From NCBI GenBank assembly GCA_030374765.1, contig JARGXX010000002.1, positions 1,612,001-1,676,000 on the forward strand: DNA of 64,000 nucleotides, read 5' to 3'. Shown in pieces: positions 11,986 through 22,904 of the stretch; position 1 is the stretch's first letter; each line of letters opens with the position of its first letter. The notes under the pieces were generated by a model that saw nothing but the letters and a program-made list of their open reading frames with translations, was not told the origin of the DNA and did no database searches. The position numbers were made by a program, and so were the translations under genes. The DNA comes from Agarophyton chilense. Taxonomy: Eukaryota > Rhodophyta > Florideophyceae > Gracilariales > Gracilariaceae.

Positions 11986-12872
11986 TCATCGTTTTAAACT
12001 TCTCAATTTCAAGATTTTTCTGTACCAAACGCCTTTCAGGATACTCCCGGCTCTCTTTGTCTCTCTGACTGTGGCTATCGTTGCCCTATTTTTCACGCTT
12101 TGTTCGATCCGCCATTGACAGATGCAGTTCTCAACCAAATCTTTCACTTTCAAGTACAACAAGAGGTACGTCGATCTTTTTAAGTTAATAAGGAACGAAA
12201 ACATCTCCCAATCTTTCCGTTTAGCCATTTTTTTTGTACATGTTCCCTTTGCAGCTGGTGGAGAGCCATCATCTTCCCAGAGCTTTTCATTTTTTTCCTC
12301 CAAGACGCTTTGGAACTTCTTTATTGTTGCCGCATCTATCAAAGCGTGTCTTACCCCTACGTTCTTCTCTTTTTCTTTTTGTTAGTTGGTCGTAACGCCT
12401 TCTTCTGTGAATGCCGATTGTCCTTCGCCTTTCTCATCTTCAATAACAAATGTGGAAGCTTTGTTTATCTCTTCTTCGCTGACAGCAGACAAACGCTGGG
12501 TCTCATCATCATGAGCACTGTATAGCTTTTCTAAATCGTTTTTATTGGTTTTGGGCTGTTTTAAATGTTACATGATCGCTTTTAAAAGCGGTTTTCTGCA
12601 ACTTGCTCGAAGCGCTTCTTAGTCTGGTCATACTTGAGGGTGTGAGCTTTTGCTGCTGCTACTTCACGGACGATCACTAGATCTTTCGCGGTGATGTATT
12701 TTGAGTGACGGCCGCTCTTACCAGTTTGAGGCGCGGTTCCATCTGGTGACGCTACTTCCGCTATGGTGCTGGGTACCGCAGTGTGGGATGGGTTTCCGGC
12801 GGGAGGAAATGGCGGGAAATTGCACACATGCGTCCCGATGAGTTTCCCAAGCCTACTCTCACGGCCCTTCAC
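11986..12872 (-). pseudogene. Myb/SANT-like protein, probable Harbinger partner, broken
   Basis: 12872-12582 encodes a Ser/Thr/Pro-rich start and then HSKYITAKDLVIVREVAAAKAH and KKRFEQVAENRF, the first half of a Myb/SANT-like DNA-binding domain. The same layout occurs at 57010-57976 (FTANLDLALLKEVEAAGTH and LFEDVAKHFN). After stops the strand continues with an acidic stretch (KLYSAHDDETQRLSAVSEEE) and the frame 12342-11986, rich in Lys and Glu. Harbinger transposons encode a DDE nuclease and a Myb-like protein that brings it to the DNA ends. The convergent nuclease fragment at 11220-11774 supports this reading. Confidence 0.55.
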
Positions 12873-14607
12873 TAACGAATGAGTTATCCGTTACAATCGT
12901 CAAAAGGGGGGAACAGAATTCTGCTTGTAGAATTTCAGTGTAAGATTCTTAGCAAAATTCTGAAAACATATTTACAGAGGAGTCCAAGCTTAAGCTCACT
13001 AATATCATTTTGAAAGTAAATATGTTTTTGTGGTTCAGAAAAGCTTTCTCTGTTTTTAACAATATTGTTTGCAGAAAATGTATTTGAGTCCACTTTTTCG
13101 TTTCACAGCATCTTTCCTAGCTGAAGCACAGGAAAGTGATGTGGTTCAAAGGAATGCGGTGAAAGGTAGCCGATTGGAATTGAGTACCGGAAAGCGTGGC
13201 CAGGTAGTGCAAAAACGGGAAGATGTGGGCGGATGGTGCTTCAGTGGTGAAATACAAGAAAGGAGTGGCAGTGGCGACCTGCGTAATCATGAGCACAGCG
13301 AAGCAAGTGGGAAGATGTGGTGTTATGAGACGAAAAGCATTTTGATGAGGAATGGAATATAAAGCTTTGCTGGTTTGAATGACTTGCACTTGTGGATGCA
13401 ACAATGCACGCCGTTCTAGAGTGGAGAGCGATTCGAGAGGGGTGCAACAGAAAGTCATTATTGTTAACCCTCAAGCTTGTGGCCTTGGGAACACTAATGT
13501 GGTAAGATACGCGTTTGAAACCGGAGTCGAGTTGTGATGCGCAGAAGCGCGGTTGGACAGTGGAGATAGCAGCTGAGTGTTGCACTGCTGCTGCGGGTAG
13601 GGGGTGGGCAAGCGAGTTCTGACGCGAGCCTGGCGTGAATTGAGGAGTGAGAAGCTGTCGAAAGTGCGCTTCACGAGAGGGTTACAGTCTTTTCAGGACG
13701 CGGGACAAATGTTCAACATTGATTGTTCTTGAAGGGTGGTTCTGTTTCATACACAGCTTCAGAACGCTTTGTTTGTCACCTCTACGTGCTCCTAGTTTTA
13801 CCTTGGTGTCTTTTTACCTCATACAGTTGTTTGACAGGGAGATCGATACAAAAACGTTTTAGCTTCGAGGTCAAAACACGTAAAGAGAGAAACACCAACG
13901 GGATGCTCGGGGAAAAGGAAAACGCTTCGCGCGCGCCAGGGAGCAGCGTGGAGGACGAGAACGGTGGCGGCAAGGGCGGCGCCCAGCGCGAGTCAGTCAC
14001 TAGCTAGAGCTAGCGAGGTAGGTGCGTAAGTTAGATACCGAGCGGCTGGAAAAGCGCCACGCATGTCTGGCGGGTGTGTAAATAGCGCTGCGCAGCCCGC
14101 ATCAAAGTGCTTACGAACGGTTTGCGCGCGCTCGGCCACAGTCGCCGTCCATAATGGCACCCTGCGCAGCCCGTCCAGCAATGCATACGCCGCCAAACTC
14201 CGACAATATACGACGTCGCCCCTGAGCCCGAAGTGGCTCTGACCACGTCGCCCGTGCTCACAGGGGCCGTTTGCGCCTCTGCGCACGCGCCGCTCTCACG
14301 CCCCCCACGCATGCTCCTCACCGTGTGCTTATCTGAGCTGCACCGCCGCTCCCCGTCGCCCCCTCCCTCTACACACCCCCTGCCCGTGCCGCCATATACT
14401 TCACAACACACGCTACTGGCTATCTCGCCTCTTATCGTCTTCTTAACTACCTCCGCGCCGTGCGCTCCGTCTACCACCGCTCCTTGTTGATAGCGTCTCC
14501 AATTCGTCGTGCTCCGTTCCAAAACCCCGCTGTTGGTGCTTCTGCTCTGCGTGCCGTTCTTCCATGCGGATTGTCCCTCTCTTCCCGCTTCCGCGCACGT
14601 CATCGTC
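12873..14607. other. Intergenic; upstream region of the 14608 gene
   Basis: Several short open frames lie here without recognisable domains and I do not support any as a gene. From about 13900 the DNA is markedly GC-rich up to the membrane-protein gene, with a weak TATA-like CATATACTT near 14394. This part probably holds its promoter and 5' leader. Confidence 0.4.
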
Positions 14608-15771
14608 ATGGTGCTCATTCGTTTCAAGGCGCAGTTTGTCAGTCTTTTCATCACAGTCATGTCGGGCTTTGCCGAGCTGTGTCTCTTCGCTGCCGCGCTT
14701 GGCTTCAACCGATATGCCGAGTGTCAAGCTCTCAGACAAGGCAGACCGGTCAGCGTCCGATATCATCGCATTCGAACCAGGTTTCTCGCCATTTTTGCCA
14801 TGGTCGTCTTCATCGTTCTTGAGGTCATAATGTCCTTCTTCAGTGACCCAGATTTCAGCCGCACACCCGAGCGTCGCCCTTGCGTTTCCGTAGCTAGATA
14901 TGACCTAATAGACGGCCAGGTCTTCGATGTCTATTCAAATTCTGTCCTGATCAACTGTGGTCGTGCAGAAAACCAGACTTTCTTCCAAAGAGTCGGCAAT
15001 CGAAGCAGGATAGACGGTGACTTTCGTTGTAGCAAGTCTGCCTTGTACAAGTATTCTGGAGAGGGCGTCATCAACGCAAGCATTGGCCCTAATGTGAATC
15101 GTACTTTAGCATGCACGCCATCCCCAAAGTACCAAAACGATTCCGAATGCGTGTACAGCGAACTTCGCAACAACGAGCTACTGATATCTATATTGTTATT
15201 GAAAAGTTTCATAGATTTCCTACCGGAAACGATCCCTTTTATGCAAACCCAACTGCTGTTCAACATAAGCAAAGACCAGGAATCTGTGCTAGCGGCGAGA
15301 GCCCTCGATGCATTCATGAGTAACGTGAATGACCCACTGGAATTGCGCCGAAGAATCCTAACGAGTTCTGAAAATTCCGAGTGTCGTTTTGACGTGCTTG
15401 AAGATGCCACTCAAGTTCCACGCTCACTAATTATTATTGCTGTCATCACATGGGCTCTTTCTTTTCTCGCGTTCTTTTCAACTTTTCTATTCAAACGTCA
15501 AATATTCTACGACATGGGCGATCCGTTGCATTGGGCACAGCGCACTCACCGAAACATAGACGAGCCCATCACGTCTAATCCGGTCGTTACCAGCGTATAC
15601 GAACATGGTGAGCGGCTCATGTACGTGTCAAGCTCGTCCTCAGAAGAGTTTGACTTCTTGAGAAGAGTGAAAACGGGGTTGCGAGAGAGGGTTATGCGCC
15701 GGGTGCACATGAATCGGAGTCATGATGACGTTAGTCGTCAACCCGACGAGTCAGTGGAGGAACAGATTTAA
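14608..15771 (+). CDS. Predicted glycosylated membrane protein, unknown function
   Basis: A 387-residue protein. The open frame extends upstream to 14509 with a non-ATG codon; the first ATG is at 14608. Hydrophobic segments lie near residues 7-30 (FVSLFITVMSGFAELCLFAA), 53-75 (FLAIFAMVVFIVLEVIMSFF) and 275-300 (SLIIIAVITWALSFLAFF). Between the second and third lies a Cys-containing loop with several N-glycosylation sequons (NQT, NRS, NAS, NRT, NDS, NIS), suggesting a luminal or extracellular domain. The last 85 or so residues are polar, with a SSSSSEE cluster and basic stretches, as in a cytoplasmic tail. No enzyme motif is visible. It lies alone between transposon remnants, but its uninterrupted frame and regular topology argue for a real host gene. 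Confidence 0.7.
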   Translation: MVLIRFKAQFVSLFITVMSGFAELCLFAAALGFNRYAECQALRQGRPVSVRYHRIRTRFLAIFAMVVFIVLEVIMSFFSDPDFSRTPERRPCVSVARYDLIDGQVFDVYSNSVLINCGRAENQTFFQRVGNRSRIDGDFRCSKSALYKYSGEGVINASIGPNVNRTLACTPSPKYQNDSECVYSELRNNELLISILLLKSFIDFLPETIPFMQTQLLFNISKDQESVLAARALDAFMSNVNDPLELRRRILTSSENSECRFDVLEDATQVPRSLIIIAVITWALSFLAFFSTFLFKRQIFYDMGDPLHWAQRTHRNIDEPITSNPVVTSVYEHGERLMYVSSSSSEEFDFLRRVKTGLRERVMRRVHMNRSHDDVSRQPDESVEEQI

Positions 15772-16419
15772 CATATACAGTGACTCTAGCGTTCAATGAA
15801 ATGATTTGTTCGTTTCGGGGCCTTCGAAACCCTTCAGAAAAAGACCAACACGTGCAAGGCTATTACTTTTCGATATTATTGCTGGCGGTGAGCGAATGGT
15901 TTTGAAAGTGGTGATCGCCAACGAAACAAGCTAACAATCACAGCATGGAAACCCATTTTCCTTGCTCGGCGACGTCTGCAGCTGTGTCCGCATGCCTCTG
16001 GTGTGGAGAGTGCCCGTTCGATACCCGCAAAGGGGGATGACAAGCACGTTGAGGGCCGATCGCAGACAGCTGAACGAACCTTGCACTGAGCCGCCACTAA
16101 GGCCGTGTACAGTCCCCGATATTCAAACTGCAACAAGCGCTGTCCTCACCGCATCCTGCGCACCCCCAACGATTCGAAAATAAATAATCCGTCGACTGAA
16201 ACGCCCACCAGTCTCGAACAGACTGAGCGTTCACAACTACCAGCGCTCCCCGAAGCCCTGTTTTCTTCATCATCACGAAGTGGTACGTAGTCCTGAAGTG
16301 TAGGTATACGTCTCTGTTGGACCCAGTCGGAAGTCGACGCGTACAGTAGCTACCTTTATTCTGTACATGCCTGCTCCTTAACTCACCAACTCCACTCTGC
16401 ACATTCCTTTACAGCTACC
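15772..16419. other. Intergenic, no gene seen
   Basis: This is the 3' flank of the membrane-protein gene up to the boundary of element X copy 2. Short frames on both strands have no recognised similarity. Confidence 0.4.
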
Positions 16420-18834
16420 TACCACCCGCAATGCGCCCTGAACTCCCACCACCTTCTTCCTCTTTCGCATCAGCACAAATCCCGCCACCTTGAAGAAACG
16501 CATCGTGTTTCTCGCATGGGGCGTGTCTGAAAGTTCTACCATCCATCTGTTCCGCCCGTATTTCCTGGATACCATCAAAGGATCGAGAAATACCATGAAC
16601 ATTCGAAACATCTTTGACGGCACGCAGTCTGTTTGTACTTTAGACCTTTTTATAGCGAAAAAAAGCGCCAATTTTCGTACTCAGTGACGATCGTGACACA
16701 ACCATCCAGGGGCAGGTAGTATTATTTGTAATGTTCTCACAATTTCAACACTTTTTGGCAAGCTGGAATAGTAACGATGTATGCTCTGCAAAAGACCGTG
16801 ATTTATGTCTGCATCGGCTTCATAAAGTACGGCATTCTTTCTATTCCGCACTTGAAACACATCTTTTCCATTAAAAATAATCTGTCTGATTCTTTTTTTA
16901 GACCACCACTCAACCTTAACTTGAGGTTTGATGGATCTTGTTTTTTCATATTCAGCTCAAATGGTCATTCTTGCCAAGTTCACATCGTGTGCGATGTTTT
17001 CTACTATTGAGGGTCTGAAGCCGAAAATAGGCAACTTCATTTCCTTTTACGCATCTTCAGCCTTCTCATCCGCATCAAAAATGTCGCTTTTTGGCTTAAA
17101 GTCTCTCATCTGAGTTTTCGACAAGGTTTGACACCTGATTTTCGGGAACCATCAACCAAGACCGTACTTCGTCCACACTTTGTACTCTTTTTTTTAGAGG
17201 TTGATATAGGCTCGAGAGTTAAAACGCTGCGGCGCAACTTCAGACAAGTGATGGTTGGAGGAGACATAAGCTACTTGGGTAAGTTTTTTTTCAAGGTTTC
17301 ATTCTCATCTGTTACACCTTCAGGAACGCAACCAAAATCCTTGATTTGGTTTAATATATGGTACATAATACGTTGTAAATTCTTGTTGACGGGAGATCCG
17401 AGGGCTGTCGCATCTGCTTTGTCGGACTCGAAGCAGAGTTGCTGCAGCAGCTGGATATCACTATCCGTTATCATACACGCTGTGGGGTTTTGATTGATGC
17501 CTAGGAGGTGCTGCTGTATGTTCTGTGCTTTTAGCTTTGCCAGGAAGAGAGAGCTGTTGTCTGGGGTGACGTTATGTGGACTTCCCATCACGGCGCATCA
17601 CAAAAATGGTGCCATATACTTCTAAAGCTTTCCCGATACGCCCGCTTCTTGTTTTTCTTCAACGGCAGACTTGAAGGATACAACTCTTCCAATTCGTGCT
17701 AACTTCGGAATGTCTTGCATTTGTTGATCGGCGATTGCAAGGGGCTTCGTTCTTGGCAGAAAATGATAGGCTGGGGCGGAGTCAAATGTTTTGAAGCACC
17801 AGTTAGATAGCTGTCTGAGTTTTCCATGCTCCACAGCGTGAAGTATATCAAAACTCACAAACTTGAAAGGGCGATGCGGATTTTGGAAAAGTCCTGCCTT
17901 CGCAGGTATTGTACGCAGGTGATTATGTGGGCTTGTATCATCAAGAAAACATCTCGCCATGTGGATCTTTTCTCTTTTTTCGTCCTCAACATCACCATTG
18001 AGCTTTCTATTTGCGAGGAGAAGTTTGAGATCTATTGTCTTTGTCACATCGCGCCGTTCCCTTGGTACTCCTGACGCCTGGATTTTGAACACCGATACCC
18101 GCGATTCCCTATTCCCACTCGTGGAATCTGGAGTTTTTAAGTTCATTTCAGTCTGTCTTTGCTGGGTATCTTCGACTTTGCTTCTTTCTACTCGTGGTGT
18201 TTCACGAAAGACTGTAAAGGTTCTCGAAAGAGGCTGGATGTAAACAGAAAACACCACAGAAAGCTGGCGTCGCCTTGCGAGCGCCTGTTTTTCAAATAAA
18301 GGCGTGTGGAAGAGGATGATCAAGGGCGCCTGAGAAAAATTGCGATGCGTGTAAACACAAGACGAAGTTCTAAGTACGGCGGTACGCAAAAGAAACGAGA
18401 TATAGTTGACAACCCTTGTGTTCTCACAAAAAAATAACAAAAAAACAAAGACAAAACACAAAACAAACAATCAAGAAGCAGTAAATAGCGAAAAGGAGGA
18501 GGACATCCTCGGAACAAGAGCTGTTGCTCAGATGCTGTTAAGAAAGAGAGAATAAACGTTCATTAGTCAGTCCATGGTGACATTGAGGATTCTAGCAAAC
18601 ACCAAGATGGTGGTTAGTTGGTTGTTGGATGGCCTCTGCTTTTCTCAGACGGGTCCAAGCGCCCGTTATCGTGTCAAAAAGCATAGGAGCTACTGCACTG
18701 TAATATATAGACTATGGTGTGCCATAAAGTAAATATTGAAAAATAAAGAAATTAGTTATTCGGTGGTCACACTGTAAAAGCGTACAGAAGTACAGTGCAA
18801 TTACATTTATCGAAATTTGTAATGTTTCTCTGAA
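16420..18834 (-). mobile_element. Element X copy 2 (inverted relative to copy 1)
   Basis: This is the reverse-complement counterpart of 3236-5577, about 2.4 kb long. It shares the leader with TTGTT-rich tract and ACACAAGGGTTGT (plus coordinates about 18410-18510), the coding block and the terminal GCATTGCGGGTGGTA. The two copies form a large inverted repeat with about 10.8 kb between them. The 5' side adjoins about 100 bp of unassigned DNA and then the EA LTR at 18935. No terminal repeats or target duplications were found. Confidence 0.65.
17271..18470 (-). pseudogene. Element X protein, copy 2
   Basis: 18470-17622 (282 codons) and 17591-17271 are in one frame, separated by two stops. The first part carries a polar region (RVERSKVEDTQQRQTE), KIHMARCFLDDTSPHN and AYHFLPRTKPLAIADQQMQ; the equivalent in copy 1 reads AYHDLSRREALAITN. 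The second part holds the shared block QQHLLGINQN to LGSPVNKNLQRIMYHI. Further homologous pieces lie downstream in other frames: VRNRKNAVLYEADAD near 16840 and MVSRKYGRNRWMVELSDTP near 16560. The protein therefore exceeded 400 residues, possibly 600. I do not recognise the family and assign no function. Confidence 0.5.
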
Positions 18835-18934
18835 TTATTATTTACATTACATCTCCTTTCCGAGTACACTACAGTACCAAAAAAATATTATGAGTGCTGT
18901 ATATCCACTTTAAAACGTTTTGATCATTTGATTC

Positions 18935-19568
18935 TGTCGTACAATCACCTCTGGGGTATGCTACTGTTTTGTCTCAGGAGCGTAGTGACGCTCAACCGTA
19001 GGGAACAAGTTGACGATCAACCTTAAAAGGTAGACGTAGTAAACCTCGATGGCAACAGAGCACCGTGAAAACCCGCACGGACAAACGGCGGTGCGACTAG
19101 CCTATACCGTGTAGGTGAACGATGGTAGGCGTCGACGTGCGGGAAAGCCTGAGTGGTAGTTGAGAAACAATGAACCAAAAAGTATAGTCGTGACCCAAGT
19201 GATGCCTGTATTTATCAGATTAGGATGGGGGAGGTGCAGTTCCCTATATGAAGTGGACTGCACTCTACAGATCACCCGGGAGGTGCCAGCAAGGCACGGT
19301 ATCTGACCTAGTGTCAGAGACCTGGCCAACGCTGGCTAGAGTGCCAGGTGGCCACTCAACTACTGTACTAAAATACGCATAATTACAATTACTATTACTA
19401 ACAATTACTCAACCAAAAGGTACAGGTCAACACTACACGTGGCTGACAACACCTAGATGGTAGCTCGCCCGGAGCTGCATGGCCGATGATCCCTCGCATC
19501 CATCAACTACAAGGTCAGTGTAGTATATTGACAACCTCAAGGGTCAAAACTTCTGCCATTATACGACA
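18935..19568 (-). repeat. 3' LTR of EA
   Basis: 634 bp, colinear with 29402-30035 with scattered differences. Terminal TGTCGTA/TACGACA. On the element's sense (minus) strand it is the downstream LTR and is preceded by the purine tract AGAAAGGGAATC. Confidence 0.9.
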
Positions 19569-20569
19569 GATTCCCTTTCTACCCGTGAGGCACGCCTATT
19601 GTCTCCTTCCATCACACCATACAGTGATAGCGAGCGACAGCGGCTCGGGAATCGGAGTGGTGTCTGTACACGACACAAGATCCCTTGAGGATCAGATCTC
19701 GGCGCAAGTATCGGTTGGGGAGGGCGCGCAACGTCGTCTGCGCCCGATTTGAGCGACAACCATTCGAGTAAGGACTGTTATGAGGGCGATGCAGTGTACC
19801 TAGCACGCTCTCGGACATCTTTTCGGTAGTGGACCTGCTTGCTTGCGGTTCTGCTTCCGCATAGCCCCCCTGTCTAACCAAGTTGGTGTCTCACCTTTTC
19901 CCGGTTACTTAAACTTCGGGTCCCTCCTAGGTCTTTGCGCAGCGCCGTCCCGCCTGGCCTTTCCTACGGCTCGACAACCCTTCACGTAGTGCTGCCCTTG
20001 ATTGGCGGCGTCGCGACCGTAACTGTTTGTCCGGCTTGTCACTGAAGGTTTCCTGGCTTCTCGACCTTTCAGGTTTCGTCTACCTTATTAGGATTGACTC
20101 GTGGCGCCGGTGGGGCCTGAGCCTGCGTCGATACAACCATTGAGGTGTTGGCCTGGGCTCGTGGTGGAAGCTTCCGGTTGTGAGACCTTATTGGTGTTGA
20201 GCGGCCCCGTCGGTAATTACGCGACCTTTTTCCGGTTTTGAATTCCGGTTTACCCTCAAGGTAATGACAGGATCGCGCCACCTCCGCGCACGCGTTCGAA
20301 CCCATTCGGTACCACGTCGGTGCACCTCGCGCCGCATCGTTGTTTCGTCACTGATAACTCGAAGGGGTGATTCGTCCCCACAAGCAGCACCAGGGCTCGA
20401 GAGACGTGAGATGCCGGTTACCATTGAGGTTGAAGAAGTGGGCGATTCCGAGGGGATTGATACCCCTGCCATTATTCCTTTAAGGTCGGATTGGTGCCCT
20501 TCCACGATACCTCAAAGGTCTTGACCCGCTCGCGACCGCACGCCGGCCACTGTTGTACCCGAAAGGTCA
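19569..20569. other. EA spacer between 3' LTR and antisense ORF
   Basis: It begins with the complement of the polypurine tract (19569-19581). The rest holds short frames only and is rich in AGGT-containing short motifs. The N-terminal part of the plus-strand ORF may reach into it (20264-20524, Arg-rich frame) but I cannot fix its start. Confidence 0.4.
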
Positions 20570-22729
20570 GTGTCGGTACTACCGGAAAGGTTGGATCCGT
20601 TGGCCGTCTCCTCAGAACGGACCGAAGAGGCTCTACTTCAGAAGGATGAATACGCGCTGGTGTTCACCGCGGGGGTGGAGGTCGAGTCATCACCTCGTTC
20701 GTCGGGTCGAGCTACGGCCTTCCCAACAATGTCAGGTAGCGTCCCATCTCGTGGCCGTGGACGCGGATGTATTACCAAGAGGGTGACTCGCTCGACTTCG
20801 CGAACGCCTACCAACATTTTGTTTCGCAGCATGCCTGTCCCTGCGACTCAGTTCTCCCCTGGGACTCCGGCTGACCAGTACCAACGCAGTGGTGGACTTC
20901 CTTCGACGATTCAAACCAATTGGGCTCACAATCTCGCGTTCGGTGCGGCGAACCGGACGACGAGACAGTATGGACCTTTTCGTATTACCTTCGACCAGGT
21001 GACGAACAATGACCTGTTGAAGCACGATTGGCCTGCGGCGGTGGGGAATTCGTCACCGCCGGCAGCTCCTACCGGACCACAATTGGATACCTACTTGGGT
21101 TTGTCCTGTTGGGACTGCGAGCGCCTTCGCTCCGTTCCATTGCTTTTGAAGAAACGGGACCAAGAGTCTCAACCTCGTCAGGGTCGACTGAAATGTTACC
21201 AGAGTCGGCAGCGTCATACACCTTTGAGGTATTTCATCCCGCCGATATATCAGAGCGACTTGCCGTATGTGCGCATCAAACCGGAGCTGGATTATTACCG
21301 TCGATTGGTGGTGCAAGTGTGACAGTACCCGTCTATTCCGGAGACGTAGCTTCCGGTTTCACCTGACTTGGTTTCCCTGAATCGGCCTTTCACCACTATC
21401 AATTGGGCTGACCGTAGTAGGTGGGGCGAGGATGCAGCGACGGAGAGTCGCGTTCGCACTCGCAACTCGTACACTCGCGTCATGCATATGTTTCATAACG
21501 TCTAGTACTTCTTACAACCTACGAAAGACAGGCGCGATTGGTACGTGCTTCGACCAGAGTGGTGGGAGTCCTATGAGGTTCCGTTATCACTGAGCGTTCC
21601 CACTCCGCCGGTCTTGGCGTACTTCGGGAGTCAGATTTCCCGGAACCTAGAGCGGTATTAACTCATATGGTCGATTTCCTTCTCGGAGTGGACCGTATTG
21701 CTTGCCATTCTGGCTCTCGAGGCCGCCCGTTACGGTATCGATTGGGATTGTCGCAATCCCGACTCTGATATATACCGAGATGTTGTTCAACCTGTAGGTC
21801 GCATCTTCTTCATACCTCCGAGGGTTGCCCAGGATATTTCCCGATTTGGTTACGAGAACATCGTGGGGGGAACCGATTATACCGTCAAGGATTTGGACTC
21901 ACATCTCGAGCAGAGCAAGAATTACCATTGGGATTCCCATCAAGGTTGGGAGGCTTTCGATCTCGCTATTTGGGAGATTGTGCCTCGACGCGCCCAATAT
22001 TATCCCGGGGAGCCTCCTGTTTATGGAGCTCCCGCGAGCCCCGAACCTCATCATGGTACTGTGGAGACACCAGTTGGTCGTTATGCTGGTCCCTTTCCGT
22101 CCGAGCCGTTACCTCAAGGTCGAAAGTCGCCTATCCCTACGGGTGTGACTCCTACTCAACCGAGCTCCTCGCGGGTTGCTGGTCGGGTTCGACCTCTATT
22201 GGCGGGTATTGCTCGTCCTCCACCACAACCTATGATGGATTCTCCGGCCGCGGTCGGTTTGCTGGCTCGAATTCGCCAGTCTTGCGTCATCAACTTTCAG
22301 AGTGCTGGGCCTACCTCCGTGGTTGCTTCATTAGCGCTCCTTGAAGGTTTGCTGCCGCGCCATGCGCAAAACATGGAGGCGCTGAACCAACTTGGTGAGT
22401 TCCGGAATCAGTTCCAGTTGAATATGTACCAACTGCCCACCCGTTAGGTCGCCAATCTGGCAAGCGTCTCTGCTGCTGCGCCATCTGATCTTTTGACGGA
22501 TCCCCTTCTAGGTTCAAACTTGAACCCTGCGGTTTTGCAACCTGCTCCGGCGGTTCCTTTCGTTCATCCTCTTTTGGTTTCGACTCCTCTCCCCAGTTGC
22601 GGGGCTACCACTCCTTCGCTACCTCTTAGGTCAATGGCTCCTAGCATTTCCGCAGGTTTTCCTCCTTGGGTAGTCAATAACACTGGTATTCCTGATTCCA
22701 TTGCTCCTAAACCGACTGGTCCTTCTTAA
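20570..22729 (+). pseudogene. Antisense ORF of EA, divergent and broken
   Basis: The plus-strand frames 20570-21322, then pieces to 21660, 21698-22447 and 22493-22729 follow the EB and EC antisense proteins in order. LPYVRIKPELDYYRRL parallels PPEYGFDVAYYRTYG of EC. RPEWWESYEVPL and LAYFGSQI parallel LPAWWSKVEVPRG and IYYIGSRL. SEWTVLLAILALEAARYG parallels AEWAARVAAHLLWDAHDH. It is much more diverged than EB and EC are from each other, and at least four stops interrupt it. The Pro-rich part at about 22010-22240 and the region near ALLEGLLPRHAQNMEAL correspond to the linker and C-terminal end. No known domain was recognised. Confidence 0.6.
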
Positions 22730-22904
22730 AGTAAATAGTTGTCTCTTCTTGTCTCCTCTACTGTTACATTTGGTTGTTCTTTCATGTCCTCCCTTGTAGG
22801 TAATCCGACACGCATATGCGTCCACCTTCTGTGGAAAATGACACCTTTTCTCTCCCTTCATTAGGCCTGAGTACCACGAAGGTCTAAGGTTAGCCGTCTG
22901 CAGG

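Noticed and set aside
14031-14708. 225-codon minus-strand frame in the GC-rich region
   Set aside because: It overlaps the start of the membrane-protein gene on the other strand, is of low complexity and Arg/Ser-biased, and has no domain. Probably a GC-driven open frame.
20069-20505. Minus-strand Arg-rich frames at 20069-20505
   Set aside because: Short frames in the EA spacer, without homologues in EB or EC at that place.
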